Shown here: positions 50,001 through 57,180 of the stretch, one piece after another
Layout: the number at the start of each line of letters is the position of its first letter
Numbering within the stretch: the first letter of the stretch is position 1
From: Anaerotignum propionicum DSM 1682
GTDB taxonomy: Bacteria; Bacillota; Clostridia; Lachnospirales; Anaerotignaceae
Reading direction: 5' to 3'
NCBI RefSeq assembly: GCF_001561955.1
Contig: NZ_CP014223.1
Location: 1,054,001-1,118,000 of the forward strand
Length of the DNA: 64,000 nt
The notes under the pieces: model-generated
The model's input: only the letters and a program-made list of their open reading frames with translations
What the model was told of the DNA's origin: nothing
Databases searched by the model: none
Translations under genes and position numbers: made by a program

Positions 50001-51053
50001 TTTCATTAAAGCATCTAGTTTTTCGCATACGGTAGTTTGCTTATTGGGGTATAAATGACTGTAAACTTCTAAAGTTGTTTTTATATTTTCATGCCCCAAT
50101 CTATCCGCTACTACAAGGGGTTGAAATCCCATTTCTATTAACAAAGATGCGTGAGAGTGCCTTAAATCGTGTATACGTATTTGTTTCACTCCTGCGGCCT
50201 CAGCGTATTTATTTAGCACCACACGCAAGGTTGGGCGGCTGGCAGTAATGAGACGGGTACTTTTTCCACAGTCATATATATGCGATAGATATTCTTGTAT
50301 TGCTTCACACAAAGCAATAGGGATTTCTACTATTCTTTTACTTTTCTTTGTCTTAGGTGTTAAAATCAGCTCTTCTTTATGGAGTTTAGCATAATTTTTG
50401 CTTATTGATATTTCTTTCTTAATTAGGTCAATATCTCCAACGGTGAGTGCTAATAGTTCCCCAGAACGCATTCCTGTCCAGAATAATATCTCAAAGGCTA
50501 ATTTGTATTCAGGCTCTTTTACAGAAGCAATAAATTTCTTATATTCCTCTAGTGTCCAGAATTGTATATCTGCTTTCGGTTTGCCTTGTATACCTTCATA
50601 TATTTTACAAGGGTTTGAAGATAGATTATAGTAACGAACTGCAAAATTAAATATGCATGATATTTGGCCATTCACTTTTTTTAAGTATAAATTGCTGTAT
50701 TCATTACTTTCTAGGAGCTTATTATTAAACTGTCTTAGCGTGTTTGGTGTGATTTGGTTGATGGGCATATCTCCAAGCTCGGGGATAATTCGATTATCAA
50801 CGATTGATTTTTTAACTTCGAAAGAGGTTGGTTTTAATACATTTTTACAATCCTTCATATAAAGCTCTGTCATACATTTAAACGTCATATCGCATGAGCC
50901 TGATTGCTGCTTAATAAATTCTCTTTCAAAGTCCTGCGCTTCTCTCTTAAGCTTGAAACCTTCTTTTTTCTTTTTCTTTTTGTTTCCTTGCCAATCAGTA
51001 TAGTAAAATGTGCAGAACCACGAATTACGCTTATCATCCTTATAAACTGGCAT
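49998..51053 (-). CDS. int: prophage tyrosine integrase
   Basis: A 351-aa tyrosine recombinase that catalyses prophage integration and excision. An N-terminal AP2-like arm-binding domain (MPVYKDDKRNSWFCTFYY) rich in Lys is followed by a SAM-like core-binding domain and the catalytic domain. Catalytic residues are Arg in FWTGMRSGELLAL, His-X-X-Arg in IRIHDLRHSHASLL, and the nucleophile Tyr in LEVYSHLYP. Start 51053 follows AAAGGAGGTC. It faces the yebC end of the element, as expected for int beside attL. Confidence 0.95.
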   Translation of the reverse strand: MPVYKDDKRNSWFCTFYYTDWQGNKKKKKKEGFKLKREAQDFEREFIKQQSGSCDMTFKCMTELYMKDCKNVLKPTSFEVKKSIVDNRIIPELGDMPINQITPNTLRQFNNKLLESNEYSNLYLKKVNGQISCIFNFAVRYYNLSSNPCKIYEGIQGKPKADIQFWTLEEYKKFIASVKEPEYKLAFEILFWTGMRSGELLALTVGDIDLIKKEISISKNYAKLHKEELILTPKTKKSKRIVEIPIALCEAIQEYLSHIYDCGKSTRLITASRPTLRVVLNKYAEAAGVKQIRIHDLRHSHASLLIEMGFQPLVVADRLGHENIKTTLEVYSHLYPNKQTTVCEKLDALMK

Positions 51054-51121
51054 AAAAATAGACCTCCTTTTGTATTTTGGGTATAGCAAATAAGGCGGTC
51101 TTATGGTATACTTTTCTTGGT

Positions 51122-51184
51122 TTAAAGTGGTTTAATGACCGCTGTTTTTAGTCCTTCCTGTTGGCGCAGGAGGGGCTTTTTTAT
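51122..51184 (+). terminator. plus-strand hairpin with T-tract between int and lipoprotein gene
   Basis: AGTCCTTCCTG/CAGGAGGGGCT (about 51150-51177) is followed by TTTTTTATTTT on the plus strand, and GCGGTC/GACCGC just upstream can also pair. Both flanking genes are on the minus strand, so the orientation is odd (see findings). Confidence 0.6.
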
Positions 51185-51186
51185 TT

Positions 51187-51654
51187 TTACTTTACTTCAA
51201 ATTGGTTGTCAACATCATCAAAATAAATTTTGTAATCTGTTGTACCTTCTTCAATTTCAAATGGGATTATACCACTTGTGTTTTTGCCTGCTTCAAGGCT
51301 ACAGCTCCCAAGGGTTTCTCCTTCTGCTGGTAACAAATCAGAGCAAGACACCTTTTCGTTTTCAACTTCGATGTACACATAATTTGGATTGAAATCATAA
51401 GTTTCTTCTGTGTTGTTTTGCAGAGTTACATCGACAAGAAGCAGCTCTTTACCCTCTTTGAGTTCATCCCATTTATCCTCTTTTGTTGTAGTAGTGCCAT
51501 TTAATGTGACTTGTATCGGTGAAGCAGCGGCATTGTCATCGTTAGCTACCTGTGAATCTTGTACGGGCTCCCCGTCTTTTGGTGTGTCTGAATTACTTCC
51601 ACATCCAGATAAAGCCATTGCACAAACTAACATAACCATAGCAAATTTTTTCAT
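51187..51654 (-). CDS. prophage lipoprotein, DUF4352-like
   Basis: A 155-aa secreted lipoprotein. The signal peptide MKKFAMVMLVCAMALSGCGS has lipobox LSGC. An acidic linker (NSDTPKDGEPVQDSQVAND) precedes an immunoglobulin-like domain with LLLVDVTLQNNTEETYDF typical of DUF4352/DUF5067. Start 51654 follows AAAGGGAGGAAATG. It lies in the lysogeny module between integrase and repressor, so it may be expressed from the prophage and alter the host surface (a moron). The function is unknown. Confidence 0.8.
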   Translation of the reverse strand: MKKFAMVMLVCAMALSGCGSNSDTPKDGEPVQDSQVANDDNAAASPIQVTLNGTTTTKEDKWDELKEGKELLLVDVTLQNNTEETYDFNPNYVYIEVENEKVSCSDLLPAEGETLGSCSLEAGKNTSGIIPFEIEEGTTDYKIYFDDVDNQFEVK

Positions 51655-51765
51655 TACATTTCCTCCCTTTGATTGACAATATATCCCATAAAGATATAAT
51701 GGTATTAAGGGTTGGCTTCCATCAATCTTATCCCTCATGGTATTAGCGGTACTGTGGGGGATTTT

Positions 51766-52194
51766 TTATTTTCCTAATCGCAATTCTATCAACTTACGGT
51801 TTAATCCAAAAATCATAGACAGTTGGTCTATAGAACATGATTCGTATTCTCTCAATTCCTCGTCGGTAATCAATAGATTTACAGCAAATAAATTTGCTTC
51901 TCTTTCGGTTCTAGAACACAATAAGTATGTTTTATTCCTAATGAAATAACAATTTTGATTTCTATGTAGTATTGCATGTCCTAATTCATGCGCCATAACG
52001 AGCATCTTTTCTCTGTGTTCAAGGTTTTGATTTATAAAGATACATCGGTGATTTTTTATGAACAAATAACAGCCAGAGCATTTATTGAAGCTATCAAATA
52101 GCACTTCAATATTTAAAAATTCAGCAATTTCAAATGGATTAGAAGTCCCAAATTTTCTTTTGTAGTATTCAGCAACTTGTTTGACACTCTTCAA
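51766..52194 (-). CDS. ImmA/IrrE-family metallopeptidase (prophage)
   Basis: A 142-aa zinc protease. The HEXXH motif is in VMAHELGHAILHRN (about residue 74), with a downstream acidic region that supplies the third ligand (EREANLFAVNLLI). ImmA-type proteases cleave the neighbouring XRE repressor after an inducing signal. It follows the repressor gene by 10 bases on the same strand, the ImmR-ImmA order. The start is TTG at 52194 with AGTAGGTG upstream. Confidence 0.88.
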   Translation of the reverse strand: MKSVKQVAEYYKRKFGTSNPFEIAEFLNIEVLFDSFNKCSGCYLFIKNHRCIFINQNLEHREKMLVMAHELGHAILHRNQNCYFIRNKTYLLCSRTEREANLFAVNLLITDEELREYESCSIDQLSMIFGLNRKLIELRLGK

Positions 52195-52204
52195 TAATTA
52201 GCAC

Positions 52205-52636
52205 CTACTTTTTGTCCTTGTTCTTATTAGGGTTATATTTTTCTTTATTTATCCGCTTAAGTCTTTTTAACATCACTTCGATACTTCCCAACACAAGGTC
52301 TATTTCAGCTTCGTCAATATTTTCTCCGTCAAAACTAGCGGGACCATCACTTTTGCTGGTTAATTTTTTTCTGATTGCTTCCATATCTTTTGCAATGTCT
52401 TTGTTGTCTCTATCGTTTAATGCATACTGTCCTATTTGTTGAGATTCTTCCTCATTTATTAAATAATCAACAGTTACATCAAGGTAGTTTGCTATGGTTA
52501 AAAGCCTGTCGGATGGAAACTTTCCCTCTTTTAATTTTCTAATGTAACCATTTGCAAACCCACAATCTCGTTCAAGTCGTGAGATTGGAATGTTTCTATC
52601 TTTGCATATTTTTTTTACTAATTCAACGGTGTTCAT
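52205..52636 (-). CDS. prophage repressor, XRE family (ImmR/CI-like)
   Basis: A 143-aa lysogeny repressor. The HTH spans about residues 6-60 (NIPISRLERDCGFANGYIRKL then RLLTIANYLDVTVDYLI). The C-terminal half is acidic and then Lys-rich (NPNKNKDKK) and lacks the Ser-Lys self-cleavage domain, so derepression probably depends on the adjacent ImmA-like protease. It is preceded on the minus strand by GGGAGGTAAC. It should bind the TTAGACT operators just upstream. Confidence 0.9.
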   Translation of the reverse strand: MNTVELVKKICKDRNIPISRLERDCGFANGYIRKLKEGKFPSDRLLTIANYLDVTVDYLINEEESQQIGQYALNDRDNKDIAKDMEAIRKKLTSKSDGPASFDGENIDEAEIDLVLGSIEVMLKRLKRINKEKYNPNKNKDKK

Positions 52637-52662
52637 TGTTACCTCCCAAAGAATATAGAAAT

Positions 52663-52837
52663 AAGTCTAAAAAAGAGCTTGACAAATGAGAGATAACTCC
52701 TTATACTAAAAACACAACTTAGACTTAAGTCTAAGTTTTAGGTTTTAGTTTTAGAGTAGTCTCTGTAATTGGTGGTACATTTATCTTAGACTATAATCTA
52801 AAAAAAGTCAATGTCATTTTAGGAATTTGTCTAAAGA
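52663..52837. promoter_or_regulatory. lysogeny switch: operators and opposing promoters
   Basis: A 22-bp perfect palindrome with half-site AACTTAGACTT lies at 52716-52737. A related site TTAGACTATAATCTAA lies at 52786-52801. Half-sites AGTCTAA/GTCTAAA occur near 52664 and 52829. Rightward promoters are TTGACA-N17-TATACT (52679-52707) and TTGGTG-N17-TATAAT (52769-52797). A leftward one is TTGACT-N17-TAAGAT (52811-52783). The second operator covers both the rightward TATAAT and the leftward -10. The repressor and Cro-like proteins are the likely ligands. Confidence 0.75.
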
Positions 52838-52850
52838 GGGAGGTGTTTTT

Positions 52851-53051
52851 TTGCTAGAAAAAATTAGAGCTTGGTGTAAAGAAAATGACATACCTATATA
52901 CGCACTTGAAAAAAAGTGCGGTTTAGGAAATGGAACTATTGGAGGTTGGGAGAAATCAACGCCAAGAGTTGACAGCTTAATAGCAGTGTCCAAGGTTACA
53001 GGGTTAAGTATTGATGAATTAATTGGACAAGCCACAACTAATAAAGAATAG
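52851..53051 (+). CDS. Cro-like XRE-family regulator (prophage)
   Basis: A 66-aa single-domain HTH protein, first gene rightward of the switch. It begins LLEKIRAWCKENDIPIYALE and has GLGNGTIGGWEKSTPRVDSL as the recognition region, then LIAVSKVTGLSIDELIGQ. The start is TTG at 52851, 6 bases after GGGAGGTG; the longer frame upstream runs through the operator. It is likely the Cro counterpart that favours lytic growth. Confidence 0.88.
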   Translation: MLEKIRAWCKENDIPIYALEKKCGLGNGTIGGWEKSTPRVDSLIAVSKVTGLSIDELIGQATTNKE

Positions 53052-53062
53052 GAGGGGTCTTT

Positions 53063-53236
53063 TTGGATGGCAAATACTACACTTATAAGGATATTATGGT
53101 TTGTCTAAAATGCAGTGAAAGCAAGGCATATATGATTATGCGTCAATTAAATGATGAACTTACAAAAAAAGGTTTTATGACTATGAGGGGACGCATTCCG
53201 AAGAAATACTTTGAGGAACGTTTCAATATATCCTAG
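53063..53236 (+). CDS. small HTH protein, excisionase-like (57 aa)
   Basis: A short gene with a TTG start at 53063, 6 bases after GGAGGGG. The product starts LDGKYYTYKDIMVCLKCSES and continues with KAYMIMRQLNDELTKKGF, ending RGRIPKKYFEERF. This layout (small winged-helix ending in a YFxERF-type motif) is common in Firmicutes phages and mobile elements for excisionase or accessory regulators. Position next to the Cro-like gene fits an excisionase, but direct evidence is lacking. Confidence 0.75.
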   Translation: MDGKYYTYKDIMVCLKCSESKAYMIMRQLNDELTKKGFMTMRGRIPKKYFEERFNIS

Positions 53237-53267
53237 TTAGCAGGACGAGCAATCTAAGGAGGGCAAT

Positions 53268-53462
53268 ATGAAATTAATAACTATAATTGACGGTACGCCG
53301 TCTGAAATTGCTGAATTTATGGACAAGCAATGCATGGAGGATGCATTAGTCCAACGTGACAAGGTTTCCTTTATCATACCGTATCGGTCGTATTCAGATA
53401 TGTTGAAAGAAGCAGAGTTTTTGCAACAATCGAAAAAATATGAAGTGGGTGGTCAGCTATGA
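53268..53462 (+). CDS. hypothetical phage protein (64 aa)
   Basis: An unrecognised early phage protein. A strong AAGGAGGGCAAT site precedes the ATG. The product is MKLITIIDGTPSEIAEFMDK onward, acidic in the first half and amphipathic, with no membrane segment. Its stop overlaps the next ATG by 4 bases, so it belongs to the early operon. Confidence 0.75.
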   Translation: MKLITIIDGTPSEIAEFMDKQCMEDALVQRDKVSFIIPYRSYSDMLKEAEFLQQSKKYEVGGQL

Positions 53463-53695
53463 CAACCATTTCTCCACCGATGCGCACAGGGTACCGCTAT
53501 ATTTGCTGTAGCCGTTGTGGTGAACGGTGGAACGTTGATTTAGAACGAGATACCAGTCGTGGGTATTATTGCCCTGACTGCGACCGTTTTAGGGACAAGC
53601 AGGACGCTGTAAAAAATAATAGAAACTACTCCGTGTATGCTTTCTTTGGAAAGTGGCACGGCATGAGACGACCAAGAAAGGAAGATTTAAAATGA
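53459..53695 (+). CDS. phage zinc-ribbon protein (78 aa)
   Basis: An early phage protein with two CxxC knuckles (CCSRCGERWNV and YYCPDCDRF) spaced like a zinc ribbon, followed by a basic tail (MRRPRKEDLK). It probably binds nucleic acid or a protein partner; the function is unknown. It overlaps both neighbours through ATGA junctions, indicating coupled translation. Confidence 0.78.
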   Translation: MTTISPPMRTGYRYICCSRCGERWNVDLERDTSRGYYCPDCDRFRDKQDAVKNNRNYSVYAFFGKWHGMRRPRKEDLK

Positions 53696-54036
53696 TTAAA
53701 GTTAATAAAGGTTCTGTAGATGTAGAGGGAAAATTAGGAGTGATTTGTACTGAACTGGCGTGTGCTATTACAGGAGTTTTTGAAACAATTGGTGAAATGG
53801 ATGAGGAATTGGCTCAGTGCGTTGTAAGTGCAGCTATTGAGACGGGGATAGAGCTGGTTAAGGAAAATTACGGAGTTACTTTGTGCAAAAATATTGGCGA
53901 TAGCATGGTTGTTAATATTCAGATGGTAAATAGTGCGTCCGCAGATGGTACAACCATTACAGATATTATGAAAGAGGTTGAAAGCTACCGCAAAAATAAA
54001 CAAGGAGCTGATGCCGATGTACAACCTACAGAATGA
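53692..54036 (+). CDS. hypothetical phage protein (114 aa)
   Basis: An unrecognised protein. Start 53692 overlaps the previous stop and follows AAGGAAG. It has a compact helical domain (GKLGVICTELACAITGVFET then EELAQCVVSAAIETGIEL) and an acidic C-terminus. The opposite strand has a 163-codon frame here that lacks a ribosome site and is not called. Confidence 0.72.
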   Translation: MIKVNKGSVDVEGKLGVICTELACAITGVFETIGEMDEELAQCVVSAAIETGIELVKENYGVTLCKNIGDSMVVNIQMVNSASADGTTITDIMKEVESYRKNKQGADADVQPTE

Positions 54037-54343
54037 CCCTGTACATATTAACGCAGACAGGCGTAGAAATGAAAGTCGCATGAAGCGTGAACAGAAGAAA
54101 ACCAGAAAGGCAAGAGCTTTGAAAGCTGTAGCAACTATAAAAATATTGTCTTTATGGTTATTCTGCTTCGTGGCTATCATAGCGTTCATTATTTTTATTG
54201 AATCTTTGTTGCAGTATAGAATCATCTTGAAATGGATTTTGATTTTTACGTTTACCTGTGTGCTGATACGTCAGATTGATGAAGCCACACAGAAAATAAA
54301 AAAGTCCCCAAGGAACGGCAATTCCAAAAGAGGACACAAATAA
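54017..54343 (+). CDS. small phage membrane protein (108 aa)
   Basis: Two hydrophobic helices in the C-terminal half (SLWLFCFVAIIAFIIFIESL and ILKWILIFTFTCVLI) follow a very basic head (MKREQKKTRKARALK), and the tail is basic. ATG 54017 is 9 bases from AAGGAG; ATG 54011 is an alternative. It overlaps the preceding gene by 20 bases. The function is unknown. Confidence 0.7.
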   Translation: MYNLQNDPVHINADRRRNESRMKREQKKTRKARALKAVATIKILSLWLFCFVAIIAFIIFIESLLQYRIILKWILIFTFTCVLIRQIDEATQKIKKSPRNGNSKRGHK

Positions 54344-54399
54344 GTAAATCACTTAGATAATATCAGATTCATTGAAAATTGTCAAAGGGGGATTGTTGG

Positions 54400-54645
54400 A
54401 TGAACAGGGAGCTACTTGAAGTTGTTGACCTCTGTGTACAGTGCTGCAACGAAAATAGCTTTTATGTTTCGTTTGAGTATAACGGCAAAATTAACCGATT
54501 TGAAGTGAGGATTTACGAAAGAAAGAACGGTTTATCAATGGTCTCAGCAACACAGAAAAGTCATTGGTTTATTTGTAGGGCAAACGATAACGAGAAATTA
54601 GCAGGAATCAAAAATTTTTTAGAAGAAATATTAAAAATGCTTTAG
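54400..54645 (+). CDS. hypothetical phage protein (81 aa)
   Basis: An unrecognised protein. AAAGGGGG precedes ATG 54400. MNRELLEVVDLCVQCCNENS is followed by a beta-rich middle (FYVSFEYNGKINRFEVRIYE) and a helical end. It lies directly upstream of the replisome organiser. Confidence 0.7.
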   Translation: MNRELLEVVDLCVQCCNENSFYVSFEYNGKINRFEVRIYERKNGLSMVSATQKSHWFICRANDNEKLAGIKNFLEEILKML

Positions 54646-54655
54646 GGGTGAAAAA

Positions 54656-55456
54656 ATGGCACGTCCTATAAAAAAAGGATTAATGTATTTTCCTTTTGAC
54701 GTGGATTTTTTCTCAGATAAGAAGATTAAGGCTTTGAAGGTAAGATATAACGGTGATGGGGTAATGTTCTACCTGTATATGCTCACAGAGATATATAGAG
54801 AGGGATATTATATACGCTGGGATGAAGATAGCGAAGATAATGCAATGAATGACTTAAATCTCAGCGAAGGGTTTATAAAGCAAGTTATGGCATTCTTCTT
54901 TAGTAGGTCACTGCTCACAAGCATACTTGTTAATGGGGACACTGTCATAACTTCACCCGCAATACAGAGAAGGTATCAGGAGGCTTGCAAAGGCCTTAAA
55001 AGGCAGATTGATGTTAATTGTGAAATCTGGCTTTTGGGGACTGACGAGACAGCGTCCTTTATTAAGCTTACCCATAATGAGGATAAATCCAATAAAAACA
55101 GCCGTTTACCCGAGAAAAACCATAGTTTATCCGAGAAAAACCACACAAAAGAAATGAAAGGAAATGAAACAAAATTACATGATACAAAACAAAACGACGA
55201 CAACAACGCTGTTGATGGAAGTGCTATTTTTAAAAAGAACTTTGGTTACTCGCCCACAGATGCAGAAAAAGAAAGATTGTCGTTGTTGTTGTCTCAGAAT
55301 GATAGTGAAATCGTGGAATATGCTCTCTTTCAATCAGCAGAAAAAAACAAGAAAACATTGGCTTATGCTATGGGCGTATTAAAAAATTTAGCTAAAGAGG
55401 GCGTTACCAATATGGAACAGCTTGCAGAGTATCACATGCGAACGGGAAAAGTTTAA
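54656..55456 (+). CDS. phage replisome organiser (DUF4373/Lin1244 type, DnaD-like)
   Basis: A 266-aa replication initiator. The N-terminal winged-helix domain is typical of DUF4373 (MARPIKKGLMYFPFDVDFFS; RYNGDGVMFYLYMLTEIYRE). A low-complexity linker rich in Asn, Lys and Glu (about 145-185) leads to a DnaD-like C-terminal helix bundle (ESLAYAMGVLKNLAKEG-type, here KKTLAYAMGVLKNLAKEG). It should bind the phage origin and recruit host helicase loading. No phage-encoded helicase loader follows. Confidence 0.85.
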   Translation: MARPIKKGLMYFPFDVDFFSDKKIKALKVRYNGDGVMFYLYMLTEIYREGYYIRWDEDSEDNAMNDLNLSEGFIKQVMAFFFSRSLLTSILVNGDTVITSPAIQRRYQEACKGLKRQIDVNCEIWLLGTDETASFIKLTHNEDKSNKNSRLPEKNHSLSEKNHTKEMKGNETKLHDTKQNDDNNAVDGSAIFKKNFGYSPTDAEKERLSLLLSQNDSEIVEYALFQSAEKNKKTLAYAMGVLKNLAKEGVTNMEQLAEYHMRTGKV

Positions 55457-55496
55457 AAGTGTCTATGCGGAATATAGCTTGATTGGAGGTTATAAA

Positions 55497-55883
55497 ATGA
55501 AAATTTATAGTGCTGATGCTAGAAAAGTAGATTATATGAATGTTGAGCAAAACCCGTACTTGGGTACAATTGATTTTGCGCCAGACCTGTATGAGGTTTT
55601 TAAACTTAATGGGAAGTATTACTCTCTGGGAATTGTGGCAGCTAATAAAGAATATGGTGCAGCCAATGAGCTAAGGCGATTCAATGTTGAAAAAGAGAAG
55701 TCCTATCATGAAAATGATATTACTTGTCCGATATGTGGGTACGTTGATTATGATAGTTGGGAAGAGGATGACGAAAATGAAGAATATCAATGCGGCAGAT
55801 GTGGGGCTATTTTAGAGGTTACAAGAAATGTTCAAGTTACATATTCGGCGAAGGTGAAGGAATTGCCTAAAATTTGGGAGTAG
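55497..55883 (+). CDS. hypothetical phage protein with zinc-finger pair (128 aa)
   Basis: Start 55497 follows TTGGAGGTTATAAA; the longer frame overlaps the previous gene. A compact N-terminal domain (MKIYSADARKVDYMNVEQNP) is followed by CPICGYVDYDSW and YQCGRCGAILEV, a likely zinc-binding pair separated by an acidic loop. The function is unknown. Confidence 0.75.
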   Translation: MKIYSADARKVDYMNVEQNPYLGTIDFAPDLYEVFKLNGKYYSLGIVAANKEYGAANELRRFNVEKEKSYHENDITCPICGYVDYDSWEEDDENEEYQCGRCGAILEVTRNVQVTYSAKVKELPKIWE

Positions 55884-55900
55884 GATAGGGGGAGTTACTT

Positions 55901-56077
55901 ATGCAATTAAGTACAGCGGTGATGATTGTAAAAAATTTGGAAAATAAAAAATTTTCTGATGATGATAGGGTTGAAGCAATTACACAGGTTGTGGACATGC
56001 CCTCACATCATTCTGTTACAAAAGATGAGTTGTTAAAGGCGATGCGGTATTTGATTGATATATTTTATGAGGGGTGA
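55901..56077 (+). CDS. small hypothetical phage protein (58 aa)
   Basis: A short gene with GGGGGAG 7 bases before ATG 55901. The product starts MQLSTAVMIVKNLENKKFSD and ends LKAMRYLIDIFYEG; it is a likely small helical protein. It sits tightly between two called genes on the same strand, with 17 bases on the left and 4 on the right. No family was recognised. Confidence 0.7.
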   Translation: MQLSTAVMIVKNLENKKFSDDDRVEAITQVVDMPSHHSVTKDELLKAMRYLIDIFYEG

Positions 56078-56081
56078 AGAG

Positions 56082-56510
56082 TTGAACACTTACAAGATAA
56101 CACTAAAGGGTTATGATGCAGACGGCCATTTTACATTGATTAATGCTGAAACGCCTAGCAAGGCAAAGTATGAGCATTTCAGAGAGCTGGCTGATTTATT
56201 TGAAGATTTTGGGCATTATCTTAGATTTGTAGAGAGTTGCAAGTGCCTGCGCAAAGCCCGAAAAGAAGATTATTACAAAAAGTCCGAAAGCTTTGAAGAA
56301 ACCAAAAAATATAGGGGTGTTCCTCTTATTGATTATGGTACAACGGTAGAACTTGAGGGGAAAAGAGGTTTTATTGTCGGAGACAATCGCTCCTGCAATT
56401 TCGATGTGAAGTTTGAGGATGGAATTTTTAATTGCCATCCCCACTATCAAATGGTTTATTTTGATGATGCAGGGAAAGTTCTATATGATTTTAGGGTGGT
56501 GAAGTCATGA
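56082..56510 (+). CDS. hypothetical phage protein (142 aa)
   Basis: A TTG start at 56082 is preceded by GAGGGGTG. The product begins LNTYKITLKGYDADGHFTLI. The C-terminal half (VPLIDYGTTVELEGKRGFIV then CNFDVKFEDG) is beta-rich. Its stop overlaps the next ATG (ATGA). An ATG at 56067 lies in frame but lacks a binding site. No family was recognised. Confidence 0.7.
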   Translation: MNTYKITLKGYDADGHFTLINAETPSKAKYEHFRELADLFEDFGHYLRFVESCKCLRKARKEDYYKKSESFEETKKYRGVPLIDYGTTVELEGKRGFIVGDNRSCNFDVKFEDGIFNCHPHYQMVYFDDAGKVLYDFRVVKS

Positions 56511-56677
56511 AGCGAACAATTAAAAACTGTAAACTGTCGAGAAGATTTGGAATCCCGAACAATTATGGTGGAAAATGTGAGGGTTTCGGGAAATCAAGCG
56601 AAGATGATGAACCTTGCGAAGAATGCAAAAGGTGTAAGTTGCATTATGATAATGCGGATTTGGGGGTTGTAGATTGA
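56507..56677 (+). CDS. small Cys-rich phage protein (56 aa)
   Basis: A short gene beginning on the previous stop, with GGGTGGTGA upstream. The product MKRTIKNCKLSRRFGIPNNY onward has cysteines at about 8, 24, 37, 40 and 43 (PCEECKRCKLHY), suggesting a small zinc-binding protein. Its TGA overlaps the following TTG start. No family was recognised. Confidence 0.7.
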   Translation: MKRTIKNCKLSRRFGIPNNYGGKCEGFGKSSEDDEPCEECKRCKLHYDNADLGVVD

Positions 56678-57060
56678 GAAAAAATAAAAGGCTTGAAAAA
56701 GCAGGGATTACAGCAGATAGGCACATGGAATTAAGGTACTTTTGCAAGCAGTATCCGCATAAAAAAGAAAAAATAAAAGAGTTGACCTATCTATCAGGGG
56801 TTAGATATAGTGATATGCCAAAGGGAACAGACAACGGCAATCCGACCGAAGAACGGGCAATGAGGTTAATTTCTCTTAAAAATGACATTGAAATCATAGA
56901 ACAATCAGCGATAAAAGCAAGTGGTGATCTATATAGATTTGTTCTGAAATATGTCACAAAGGGCATTGAATATGCTTATCTAGATGCTCCTTGCGGGAGA
57001 AATTATTTTTATAGATTGGTTGAAAATTTTTACATAGTCCTTGATAAAAAGAAAATTTAG
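56674..57060 (+). CDS. phage late-transcription regulator candidate (ArpU/RinA-like)
   Basis: A 128-aa protein with a TTG start overlapping the previous stop. It has the layout KNKRLEKAGITADRHMELRYF, then HKKEKIKEL, then SDMPKGTDNGNPTEERAMRL and IEIIEQSAIKASGDLYRFVL, ending in a possible HTH (CGRNYFYRLVENFYIVLDKK). Similar proteins sit at the end of early operons just before terminase genes in Firmicutes prophages and are thought to activate late transcription. This is by context and layout, not a firm family match. Confidence 0.65.
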   Translation: MRKNKRLEKAGITADRHMELRYFCKQYPHKKEKIKELTYLSGVRYSDMPKGTDNGNPTEERAMRLISLKNDIEIIEQSAIKASGDLYRFVLKYVTKGIEYAYLDAPCGRNYFYRLVENFYIVLDKKKI

Positions 57061-57128
57061 AAAAAAAGGGGAAAAGAAGTGCAGCTTTTATGATATCATG
57101 GTACTGTGAAAATATTGGTATTTCCAAG

Positions 57129-57168
57129 AACCGTCTTTAAGGCCTTAAAACCTTAAGGCGGTTTTTTT
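57129..57168 (+). terminator. terminator at the end of the phage early operon
   Basis: AACCG-tc-TTTAAGG pairs with CCTTAA-gg-CGGTT (57129-57163), followed by TTTTTGA. It separates early genes from the recombinase/terminase block. Confidence 0.8.
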
Positions 57169-57180
57169 GATGGGAGGTGA

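Noticed and set aside
53734-54225. 163-codon minus-strand frame in the phage early region
   Set aside because: Opposes two coupled plus-strand genes with good SDs; no SD of its own.
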